Assembly (NCBI RefSeq): GCF_020379485.1
Contig: NC_063446.1
Location: 22,718,610-22,782,609 of the forward strand
From: Brassica napus
Taxonomy: Eukaryota; Streptophyta; Magnoliopsida; Brassicales; Brassicaceae
DNA: 64,000 nucleotides
Direction of reading: 5' to 3'
This document shows, one piece after another, positions 35,495 through 45,590 of the stretch. The notes beneath the pieces are model-generated. The model was not told where the DNA came from. It ran no database searches and saw only the letters and a list, made by a program, of their open reading frames with translations. The translations under genes were made by a program, and so were the position numbers. How positions within the stretch are numbered: the first letter of the stretch is position 1; each line of letters opens with the position of its first letter.

Positions 35495-36555
35495 CATCTC
35501 CAAAATAATTGTATTTTGAAGTTTCCAAAACTCTATATTTGAAGTTTAAAAGTATTATTCTCTAAAACCAAAATTTCAAACTCAATTTCAAAAATATTTA
35601 TATTTTATAATATGGTCTCTTATATTTGTCATAACTAATTTAAATTCATAAAACTTTTGTAAATAACTAGCACATATATAAACATATTACAACGATATTA
35701 ATTAATAAAATATTCTATTAAATATAAAAATTTAAATAAAAATAACTTAATTAATATTAAACTTCAAACAAAATATCATATTATTTCACAAAATGATTTT
35801 CGTAATGCATATATGATCTATTAGTGCATTTCCAAGTAAAAATGGCTCTCTTCATTTTTACTTTGTAGATTACGAGCTAAAAGTTGTTGAAATCTGGTAA
35901 TATTGATACTTGTAAATATAATAGATCGAAACAAAAAAGTAAAAGAGAAACATAAAATATTGCTAAAAGACTAATTTCTTTTTTTGATAATATTAATACT
36001 CGTGAATATATTCAATATGAAAAAGAAAGAATTTTCCGAAAAAAAACATCAAAAACAACAACAACAACAAAAACAACGATCATCAATTACACAAAAAATT
36101 TAGACAATATTTGAAAATTTGAAGGTTCCAGATCAAACTTACCAGACTATTAGTGATGTTGTAATAGTTATGTTTTCATATAATTTTTTAAAAATATTTT
36201 TGTTAAGTTTTTTTGTATAGTTATTGTTGTCTAAATCTAGCTTAAAATATTTTAAATCTTATTTTTAAGTTTTATTTAATTTTATGTGTAAAATTTAAAA
36301 TCTGCAAACAAATTTAAAATATTTATGAGATATAATTTTTTTAAGGATTAAAACAATAAACGAGAAAATATTTATGAATCATAAAAGTGATGTGTGATTA
36401 TAGGGACCAAAATGCAAATAAAAATACGAAACTTCAAATTTGAAGTTTTGAGTAGTGAAACTTCAAATGTAGAGTTTCACTCCTCAAAACTTCAAATTTC
36501 TTTTTGGAGAGGAAAAAAATTCATATTTGAAGTTATAAAGTGTCTTTTGGAGATG
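35495..36555. mobile_element. MITE-like element with CATCTCCAAAA inverted ends
   Basis: The left end CATCTCCAAAA (35495-35505) and right end TTTTGGAGATG (36545-36555) are perfect 11-bp inverted repeats. Sub-terminal sequence on both sides carries repeated ACTTCAAA/TTTGAAGT units, including a palindrome near 36431-36446. The 1-kb interior is AT-rich and non-coding. I recall similar ends in Brassicaceae Mutator-like MITEs. No clear target duplication was found, so the boundaries are provisional. Confidence 0.5.
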
Positions 36556-36938
36556 TTCTAAACCCAGCCTAGGCAGCAACTCGGTACTGTCCGATTTTTT
36601 TTTTAAAAAATATAATTTATACTGATTCAAATTGGTTTAAATTGTTTTAAATCGGTTAAAAATTGTTTAAATCGATCTACATTTATCTAAATATGTTAAA
36701 TTAAGAAATAATATTATTACAAATCTGTAAATTTGTCTAATTTTTTTTTGTATATCTAATTTTGATAATTCATCACAATAATTTTATAATTAAATTTAAA
36801 AACTAAAATAAACCATATAAATATATAAAATATATAAAATAAATCAATAATTTGCTGACGCCTACACCTTGACTAGGTCTCATATAATCTGTTTAGTCGC
36901 TAGTCTTCTGTAAAGTGCCTAGCTACCGTTTAGAAATT
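36556..36938. mobile_element. Second MITE-like element abutting the first
   Basis: The left end reads TTCTAAACCCAGCCTAGGCA (36556-36575). The right end, read on the other strand, has TTCTAAACGGTAGCTAGGCA, an imperfect inverted repeat. Between them is AT-rich sequence with repeated TTTAAATCGGTT-like units. No target duplication was verified. Confidence 0.4.
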
Positions 36939-38149
36939 TTTAGAACATTGACCGTAAGTCCGTAACATGACTCAGTCTACATTCATTCACTTATGTTTGA
37001 AAAAATTCAATTTTAGTAAATCTATATTTACATCATTTGAATATTTATAATTATATGATTTAGATTTTTTTTCCCGACAAGTCTTCCCAAAAAATACTTT
37101 TCGAGAAGTCTTCCCAGAAAAGACTTCACTAACCACACACAGAAGACTTCACATCATGATTATATTAGTAAAATTGCAAGGAGTATTGAACCTGATACAT
37201 CTTATTTTAGGGGGTGCAACTCTGACCATTTGAGCTAAATAAATATAACATCTAAAAGGCACAATGAATGTTTTTATATTTAACATGGGTCAACTGACAC
37301 ACCATCTCATAACATGCGTCCGCCTATGGTCATAACGGGGTTTTTGTTTTGTCATAAAGAGCTGATTAAAATCGAGTTTGAGTCATTTTTGCAATTCCCA
37401 TTTTTTATATATACAAAATTCTTTCTATGTTAATTGTAATTTTTTGAAGAACATAGCAAGGGCAAAAGCAAATCCAACCGTTGTTAAATTTTGTTTAATT
37501 GTCGAAAAGGGGCAATAAATGGGTTGTTTTACCATATAGATAAGCAACATTCTAACAACTTTAATCATACTGTCGCACGCATTAAACAATGTTCTAAACT
37601 TGTAGCTTTACTTTTTTTTTACAAAGATAATTAGAAGAAATTTCCAACTTTAATTTAAATCTATGCTAAAATAAATAGATTAGATACGTAGCTAAGCTGT
37701 AATACAAAACTGGTTGAAAATGAAGATATATTCAAAAACATAAGTGGATAAATCCGCAATTTTAAAATCATAAGAAATCTACAAATATGATATAATATTC
37801 AAAAAATGGATAATTTTTTAAAAAAATCCATAATAATCAAAATCAAGTATACAAATATTAAACTTTCTATATATATTGTCTTCTTGTCTTGACCCTGATA
37901 TATTGTGTTAGTGCATATTAGTAAGACATAAAAATGGCTGTTTGCAGATTTGATGCAAAATATAAATCCGTCAATTCTGTATTCTGTAAAATATGAAGCA
38001 CGATATGTGACTATGTTTTATGTTCATTTTAAATTTTGCAACCAGACTATTCATCGTTTAGCACTATTTTTTTTAAGATTAGTTGGAGTAAGGCCCAAAC
38101 GTCCCCAACATAGAAGATCTAACCAGCGAACATCTTTATTGACATAGAA
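36939..38149. other. AT-rich intergenic DNA
   Basis: No gene was seen. A cluster of GAAGTCTTCCC/AAGACTTC inverted units lies at about 37078-37152 and is probably a relic of a small inverted-repeat transposon. The open frame at 37950-38147 has no known domain. Confidence 0.45.
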
Positions 38150-38157
38150 GTATTTAT

Positions 38158-38677
38158 TAGCGATGAATTCATTATCCGAGATCCGAATTTGATTCGAGAT
38201 CCGCTCTGAAAATCGGAATATCTGGAAGGGCCGTATCTGGATTCGGATAATAAAATGTTGGATCCGTCGAAACCGAATTCAGATCCAAATATCTTGATTT
38301 TTAGTCTGGATATGTAATTTTTATTGATAATTATTTCAAAAATAGTAATATTTATATCTAAAAATTATTTTTATTTATTATATTTTCATTTTGTAATATA
38401 TATATATAATTTTTTAATAGTATATATATAGAAATTATTAAAAACATTATATACATTTTTATTTTGAAATTATTGTTAATTTTTAATATATTTTAATATT
38501 ATTTTTATTTATTTTAAGGATCTGAATTTGAATATCCGCTAGATAATATAATTTTTAGAAAGATTCCGAAAATCCCGAATCACGATAAGAATGATAAAAA
38601 AATATGGATCACCTGATAAAGATCCATATCCGGTTACCTTAAAAATTCTCCGGATACCCGATCATGTCCCATCCCTA
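38158..38677. mobile_element. Non-autonomous hAT-type element, 520 bp
   Basis: The right end reads inwards as TAGGGATGGGACATGATCGG and the left end as TAGCGATGAATTCATTATCC. Flanking 8-bp repeats GTATTTAT (38150-38157) and ATATTTAT (38678-38685) differ at one base. Both arms are made of ATCCGAAT/GGATATCC-like units with an AT-rich core. There is no transposase. The structure parallels the hAT element at 2460-3234 but its repeat units differ. Confidence 0.65.
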
Positions 38678-38685
38678 ATATTTAT

Positions 38686-39545
38686 CTCTTCCTTATTTAA
38701 CTTTTGAACTACAATATATATATATATGTATGTAAATGAAAGCATGCCATTGGAGAGCACCAACAAATAAAACGTATAGGCCTTATGACAAACAAACATA
38801 CGTTAGATAGTACTGGACTCTTAACTCTTCTCTCCGACAATGGGCCTTGAAATTTAATCCAAAATAGGAAAAGGTTCCTCGACGTGAAGCTCTATTGATA
38901 ATGCATGCTGTTGAGATCAAAAACAAGTAACAATTCACATATCTGCTTCCAACCTTCTCTGTAAAGGTGCGAAGTTTTACTCTGAATCTTCTACACTATT
39001 TTCTATGCTATATATCACATACAACCCTCGCATTTGTTTTTTTTTTGTCAACAAAAATGCTCATTCATATGACTGTCAGTATCTACAGCATCCTTAAAAA
39101 ATTGAGCATTTCTCCACTAAAAGCTTGCTTGATGATTATTGCTATAGACTGATCGTACGACTTAAAAGAGTTTCTTATTTAGAGGTTTAATAATGTATAT
39201 ATATTTTGGACAGTAGCTATTAGCAAATAGAAGAAAACATGGCAGATACTAGAAAAAGGGAAATCATCCAATAATCAATAGAGTAGATTACTCAGTGATC
39301 ATCTAATGGCATTGGAGGAAGCGATACACGCTGATTTTGTCCTCAAACCTGATAATGTACCATAAAATCCCAAGCACAAAAGCTGTCTTAACCCAATGGC
39401 AGAGCGCGTGACTTTTATTAGTTGGACTCGCGGATATGGCAAAGGATTGTGAAACATAGAATCCATACTCAACTTATATGTAAGGCCGACCTTGGAAATT
39501 TGAAGTTGTATGCGACTTAGTAAGATTTCAATAATCAATTTTTAC
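38686..39545. other. Intergenic DNA without recognised gene
   Basis: No domain-bearing frame was seen. The minus-strand open frame at 39299-39538 is not recognised. Part of this stretch may be older LINE sequence continuous with the next feature. Confidence 0.4.
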
Positions 39546-39549
39546 AAAT

Positions 39550-39930
39550 TTGAGAGATTACGTCTATGTAATTTTTTTAAAAAAAATTGGCTGCTTAAGG
39601 CGAATGTTTCATTTGGTTTTATCCATGATCGTTTCTACTTACAAATATAGAAATTGGGAGTATATCAATCACTCTTTTTGGTTCAATGTATGGTCCCCAT
39701 TGGGAAAAATTATTAAGCTAACTAGACATAGAGGTTGTGTTGATCTAGACATCCTTTTAAACGCCATGATCGAGAAAGCTGTTCAACAATATAAACATGA
39801 GACATAGAGTAAACATCTGATATTGATTGAAATTGAGATTTTGCGCCTCAAAATAGAGAATCTGAATGTTGGAGGCAGGTTTCACCCTACTCTAGACTCG
39901 CTCCAAGAATCTGATACAAAATCATAAAGG
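39550..39930 (+). pseudogene. Degenerate LINE fragment
   Basis: The frame 39550-39807 contains WSPLGKIIKLTRHRGCVDLD and ILLNAMIEKAVQQY. I recall this pattern from the region between reverse transcriptase and RNase H of Brassicaceae LINE proteins (LG..I...G.RG..DLGI..NATVE.A). The following 100 bp continues in a LINE-like way in another frame. It is cut at both ends and has no poly(A). Confidence 0.4.
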
Positions 39931-40184
39931 CCCAACAATAAGTTCACGAAAGTTGAAGGCTCGAACTAACATGGTCAATCATGAACGTAAGAGAATTAGG
40001 AAAGTAAATGCGATCTTTAGAGAATATTAGTATTGACAAGTAATTTTTCTTCTCTATATATACTATGTATGTGTTATTTAAGATGATACCAAAAATAAAG
40101 TTTAAAATTTCATAGTTTATATTCAAAATTTACAAAAGTATAGTTTTTCATGTATTATTACTAAACCTAGTTTATTTTTAACTG

Positions 40185-41776
40185 TCATTTACAATTATTG
40201 AGTAAGCAATCATTGCAAGGAGAAGCAACAGAAGAAGTACTGAAACAAGGCAAAGAAAAAGCAGAAACAACGGGTTTTAAAGTAGAGGAAAATGGATGGC
40301 CAAGTCTTTGGTGCATTTGAGAAAGAGTGGTTTTGGTGTCTGGATAGGTAACACAGCAGGCTGAGGGTTTAGGAGATACCGGCCACTCATACAAATCATC
40401 CCTTGTGCATCCTTGGAGCAATCGGACCCCTGTGTTAAGATCCTTCACCTGAAAAGAAGCAGGAAATAATTCCATGGACACTTGATTAGCATTGCATAGA
40501 CAATAAACTGGGATCAAATTCTTGCTAACACTCGGAACACATAAGATATCCTTAAGAACCAAAGATTTTGAGTTTGTAGGGATAGAAGCTGAACCAATGT
40601 GTGTGATTTTCAGACCTGAGCCATCAGCAATTGAGACTTCTTCACCTCCGTTGAAAGGTTGATGAAGATCAAGGTTATTTAAATCCGATGTCAGATGGTG
40701 TGTTGCGCCACTGTCAAGCCACTAGAATTGGGATTGTAGAGAGAAGTTTGTGCAACATTGGCTCTTGGTTGCCTCGTCTAAGGTCTTGGAATGTATCCTT
40801 GTTGAGCTGGTTGCATCGAGCCAGCACCATGAAGTTGAGGGCATCTGTGTGCGCTATGACCGTAGACACTGCATATCTGACATCTCACCTGGTATCCACG
40901 CGGTGTGGACTGATTGGATGTGGGACTTAGCTGATGTTGTTGCCAGTTCTGGTTCCCACGATAACCGCCGCGTCGTTGATTGTGATTCTGACTGTTGCCA
41001 GAACCTCGAGAGTTTGCAAATTTTGCGGTTACATGAGCAGAGTGTGTCGAGACTGGAGTGCTCTGAAGTTTGGCTTCTTGGTTGAGAAGTTTCTCATGGA
41101 TCTCAGCCAAGGATGGAGCAGTGTCACGTCCCTCGATCTGATCAGCAGTCGTCTTGTAATCCTCAGGGAGGCCATCAAGAACAAACTCTATTTGTTCTTC
41201 ATGATCAAGTGACTTTCCGAGCAAGTCAAGTTCATCAAATCGAGTTGTAAACCCTTGAATATATTCATTGATCGACTTACTGCCTTTCTTCAAATTATGT
41301 AGCTGTTGACGAAGCTGCTTGACGTGTCCTCGGCTCGGTTTGGCGTAGGTCATAGAGAATAGTCCAGATCTTTGTGTCACAGTCGACGCCGTAGACAAGA
41401 TGGGTTGAACGGTAGTGGTGATCGCGCCTAGAAGAGCGCTATATATGAGACGGTATTGTCTCTTCCATATCGCATATGCGGGGTTGGGGACGATCCCTTC
41501 ATCAGTTGTGATCGTCGAAGAGGGGGCGACGGTAGAACCGTCGATGTAGTCTGCCAAGTCATAGCCGTCGAGGAGAGCATGAACATGTCTGCTCCACATC
41601 AGGAAGTTAGATCATGTGAGTTTGGTTACATTTGTCATATTGACATTAAAAATGGTCGAGGTAGCTGAGACAGTGATGGTTTCAGTGGCTGAAACAGGGT
41701 AGTTGGTGTTATCAGATATGATGAACACGTAAAAGAAAACTTTGAAAAGAAAGAAGAAGCGGCTAGGTTTATTTAG
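40185..41776 (-). pseudogene. Ty1/Copia retrotransposon: gag, protease start and GAG-pre-integrase, truncated
   Basis: On the minus strand, 41599-40778 encodes a Copia Gag with the UBN2-type core (YRLIYSALLGAI; KGSKSINEYIQGFTTRFDEL) and a CCHC knuckle, CQICSVYGHSAHRC. It is followed by the aspartic protease signature WLDSGATHHLTSDL near 40720-40680, then by a GAG-pre-integrase segment with LSQMHQRLGHP. The sequence stops about 40185, so integrase, reverse transcriptase, RNase H and the 3' LTR are missing. Two in-frame stops were seen: TGA at 41614-41612 near the Gag start, and TAG at 40724-40722 directly before the protease Trp. The element is dead. Confidence 0.85.
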
Positions 41777-41788
41777 GCTCTGATACCA
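41777..41788 (-). other. Primer binding site of the Copia element
   Basis: The minus strand reads TGGTATCAGAGC, complementary to the 3' end of initiator methionine tRNA, the usual primer for plant Copia elements. It sits between the LTR and the Gag frame as expected. Confidence 0.85.
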
Positions 41789-41919
41789 TATAGATTATAG
41801 GCTGAATGACTTTCTTATTAAGTATACAGAAGATATTTATACATGATATAAAGTAGGATTATACACACTATTGAATATTTACGTAGAAATCCTTGGAGTT
41901 CTATAGTCTTTCCTTAACA
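41789..41919 (-). repeat. Copia 5' LTR, about 131 bp
   Basis: On the minus strand it begins TGTTAAGGAAAG at 41919 and runs to the primer binding site. It contains a TATAAATA box and an AATAAG poly(A)-like signal, as in a short Copia LTR. The end next to the primer site lacks a clear CA. No second copy was found in the window, consistent with loss of the 3' half. Confidence 0.65.
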
Positions 41920-42635
41920 TCTTTCACCATTCAATAAAAATCAGTTTAACACCAAAATTTCTAAATAGTATGTATTATGTAACCTGGTCTACAAAGAAAA
42001 ACAGATTGCTAAAATCACAAGTTATTAAGCAATTATTACTTGTTAATCTCATTTTATTAACATAATAATAATCATTATAATTTAATGGAGGGGTGAAATG
42101 TAATGTCACATTGACATGAAAGCTTTGGTCGGGACCGTCCCAATAAAACATAACACATGTTCAACGGGTCTAGTTTTATCTTCTACCAAAAATATGTTGG
42201 CTCGACGGTAGCTGACTGTGCATTGTGGTTGCGTTACAAAAAAGAATACGTCTCATTAACTTTCCACAATGGTGTCTTTTTCACAACACTAGTTAACCTA
42301 TAATAAATAAATACAGATATATAGTAATCAGCCTGATAGTAATTAGTTAAAATTGGAAAATTTGAGGATTAGTAGTGTTGGTAACGGAGCATGTGATCAC
42401 AGAGAAGCATGATCCATCTCTGAGCTGTTCAAAGACTTTACATGTCAGCACAAAATGTTGGAAACTGAATTAAAATTAAATTTATCTACTTGCACGCAAC
42501 AACCAATAATTGTATTATGATTATAACCTTGCCTGAGAACTTGGTCTGCACCCCGCGTAGATATTAGTTATTTCATTTTTATAAATTAGTATTTACTTTT
42601 CGTGATCAGTGTTATACATTTTTGATGTTTTGCCA
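41920..42635. other. AT-rich intergenic DNA
   Basis: No gene was seen. This is the host or older repeat sequence between the Copia LTR and the Helitron start. Confidence 0.5.
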
Positions 42636-43168
42636 TCCTACTATATAAAAGGTACTAAATTGAAGCTTTCTAAAGCTATCCACCTATGATAAAATATTCA
42701 TAGCCAATAAAAGTGACATGTCATCATCAATCTCAACACGTGTCACTTTAAAAACACTTGACTAAACCGATTTCTTAAGTTTGAGCTTTTGTCGTGTTTT
42801 TTTCCAGGGCCAGTGCTCCGTGTAGGCCTGTAAAATATTCATCTCTCTTAAGTTTTTAAAAGTTTCATTTTCTTTATCCAGTATAGTTTTGATATCTTCC
42901 CTATTTAGCTCTCACCTCCTTCTCACTATCGTCGTCCATGGTGAAACCGTAACGTCAAAGATTCCACTTCATCGTTCCAAGTTACGTTTTGCTTCGTAGT
43001 TATGCCAAGCATTAAAGATTACCACTAAACCCACTAACTCCACTTTTTAAAACCTTCAGCATTTATATTCCGTATATATATATTGCTCTTGAGAGACCAT
43101 GATTTGTCTTTTTAACTTTGCCGAAATCAGATTTTGTGTCCTACCACACAAAAACCCTTCGAACATCA

Positions 43169-44790
43169 TGACTTCTCAAATTCCTTTCTCAGAGTTGAAA
43201 GCAGGCTGATGTAGACAAGTTGTTGAGACAAGGCTGCTTCGATTTTGTGAGGCTTAGAATGTGAAGAAAGGGGGCGAGCGTATGGCTGTTGATATGCTGC
43301 TCATTGATGGGGGGGGGGGGGAGTTAAGCCAGTTCATTATTCCAGTTATTAATTTAATGTTTTGAGCTATTGATGTTAACATCTCCTGAAAGAAGAATCG
43401 GCTTATGAACTCAATGTTTTTGATGTTGCAAGAAACAGCCCGAGCTTCAAGTTTGGTGATGCCTCAGTTGCTATTAGATTCACAGACCAAACCGTCTTCT
43501 TGAAGATTCAGAAACAGCTGAACCTGTTCCGCCTGAGAGTTTCCAGTTCCACAATTAAGAATAACTCACGGTGCTAGCCAATATGGACAATGATCTGCCA
43601 GGTTAGTTAGCCTTATAATCCCATAGAAGTATTGTAGTAAAGTTTGTATTCATTTTTGTTTTTGTAAGCAGATGTTGTTGGGGAAGTTAAGGGTATTAGA
43701 ACAATTTTCAACAAGGAGACACAAAGTATTCAACGCATCACAGTTACCATAATGATTGAGAAGTATGAGAAGTCTCTTGCTTTAATTGTGTCAAGGTTTC
43801 TATTTTTTCAAACTTGAGCATACACTGCTCTAACTTTATCACTTTCCAGTGAAACAATCGTCTGCGAGTGTATTGGACGGCCTTGCGATTGCGAAGCTCT
43901 TGGATGAAATGTTGATAGCCTCTGGTGTAGAACCTAAGGTGTTATTATCTACCACTGTCAATCCAAAGTTAGTTGGAGCCTTGGAGGTGAAAGCCTAGAC
44001 TCTTATGGTGACGATGATGATACTGCTGTCTACATTATTTTACTTAAACAACCTCTGTTTGTTCATCTATTTGAGGAGAAGAGCTTAAACAAGTTACACA
44101 TAGACACCAGAGAGCTAAGCATGGGCAAGCCACACTTCTAAATTCAAACCAAAATTACAACCATGGTACTGAAAAAACTATTTCTTTTTATGTTTCACTA
44201 GATTCTCTTGGTAGCTTTAGTTAAACCCTTATGTATTGCTTCATTTTAGTTAAACCGATTCCAGGAAACGTCATGGGAGGGGGGAGGTCAAAGCGACCAC
44301 TATCTATTGATTAAACTCATTATTCTTTCTTGAGAAATATTGAAAGGAGAAAAGTATATAAAGCTTTATACCTACAATTATCTGCTCAATGGTTTATCCA
44401 TCTTTTTTAGCTCACAACAAGTATGTATATAGTTCTTGATCATTGTATAATAAGATTTTCTACAACTTATTTTCTCTCAGCTGGCCTTGAAAAGAACAAC
44501 ACCTGCTCATGAATGGCCTGGACAAAAGCAGTTACAGTGCTACTGTGATGGCTGAAGGACAAACAGGTCCGCCAATGATCCAATAGAGCCACCTGTTTCT
44601 GCTGGCTACAATGGAGAGGAAGATTTAACTGTAGAGGAAGGGTGCTCCACCAAGAATACTCGCACCGACGAAGTGTTAACACCCGGTTTGATTGTGACTC
44701 TTAACTGTCTTCCAAGATTCGACACGAAGCTTAACAACTCCGACATCAATGGCCTACCACAAAGCTTGGATCTCTCGCTATTGCAGGTCT
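43169..44790 (+). pseudogene. RPA-like OB-fold gene in the Helitron, multiply disrupted
   Basis: About 43180-43300 encodes SELKAG, then ETRLLRFCEA and NVKKGGERMAVDMLLIDGG, the first OB-fold segment of Brassicaceae RPA1-like proteins, with in-frame stops. The segment at 43675-43770 reads DVVGEVKGIRTIFNKETQSI, and 43855-43980 reads GLAIAKLLDEM and PKVLLSTTVNPKLVG, later conserved pieces. Introns can be inferred between them. A G13 run at 43309-43321 interrupts the first segment. Intact relatives bind single-stranded DNA. This copy is not translatable as one protein. Confidence 0.65.
43309..43321 (+). repeat. G13 homopolymer
   Basis: Thirteen consecutive G's directly follow the codons for MLLID in the RPA-like fragment. 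This is rare in an AT-rich spacer and probably grew by slippage. It is also a place where assembly errors are likely. Confidence 0.9.
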
Positions 44791-45154
44791 GAATCCTTAA
44801 ACATATCTCATCAGAAGTTCTGATTTTGTTTCTTACCCTCTGTCTAATGATCAAAAACTTTTTAATACAATTTGATCAATGGATTCTACTTACAACATCT
44901 TTCCAAAATATCAAGCAGCATTTCAACCAAAATATCAGAGTTTATCAAAAATATATAATATATACTATTGTATAATTGTAATATTAAAAATTTGAAGGAC
45001 TTATAGTTATAATATTTGTATTATAATTTAAAGAAATAAATATTACTTACAATTTAAAATAAACTAAACACTTTGAAATATTCGATAAAATTTATGATAT
45101 ATTATATATTTCGTTCAGTTACTAACCCGCCCGTAGGGCGGGCCAAACCCTAGT

Positions 45155-45590
45155 ATAATTAATAGTATTCAAAAAATCAAGATTGAACCCAGTAATGTAG
45201 TTATTTTATGTACAAATATTCCGAATCCGTTTCAAATACATTGATTATTTTGATTTTTTAGATTCCGATACATCAGAACCGACCCATCTAAACCCAAGAT
45301 GACCTAACTCCAAATCCATACATAAATTTATAATATCCAAGCTGGACCTTTAATTTCAAACCCCAAAAATATATGATACCCAAAAGAATCAATTCATACT
45401 TGGATGGGTACCCGAGTGTCCACGCTTAACTGATTCTATAAACAAAAAAAAACACTCTTTCTATGCGTTTGCCTAAATTAAGTGAAATATTATTTTTTTT
45501 AGTAAAATAGTTATATGGCTCAAAAAGTTAAGTGACAATATACGCAATTCGTTTTTATTATTTGATTTAAATTATTATTTTGTTCACATA
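45155..45590. other. AT-rich DNA with a possible hAT end remnant
   Basis: Sequence near 45395-45430 (GGGTACCCGAGTGTCCACGC) looks like the right terminus of a hAT element read outwards, but no left end or duplication was found. Otherwise no gene was seen. Confidence 0.35.

Larger units (their letters stand above)
42636..45153 (+). mobile_element. Non-autonomous Helitron carrying an RPA-like gene
   Basis: The 5' end is A|TC at 42635/42636 (TCCTACTATATAAAAG). The 3' end has the hairpin CCCGCCC-GTA-GGGCGGG at 45126-45142, then CTAG at 45150-45153 and host T. The insertion site is therefore A|T. The hairpin is nearly identical to that of the Helitron at 4748-8352, so they share a family, but the cargo differs: an RPA-like gene over most of the length and no SLU7 piece. 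No Rep/helicase is present. It inserted into sequence that is itself repeat-rich. Confidence 0.85.

Noticed and set aside
39400..39470. tRNA-like appearance of GGCAGAGCGCGTGAC
   Set aside because: No cloverleaf with a T-arm could be drawn, and no B box follows at the right distance.
42541..42570. CACCCCGCGTAG as another Helitron hairpin end
   Set aside because: No complementary stem and no CTRR-T terminus follow.
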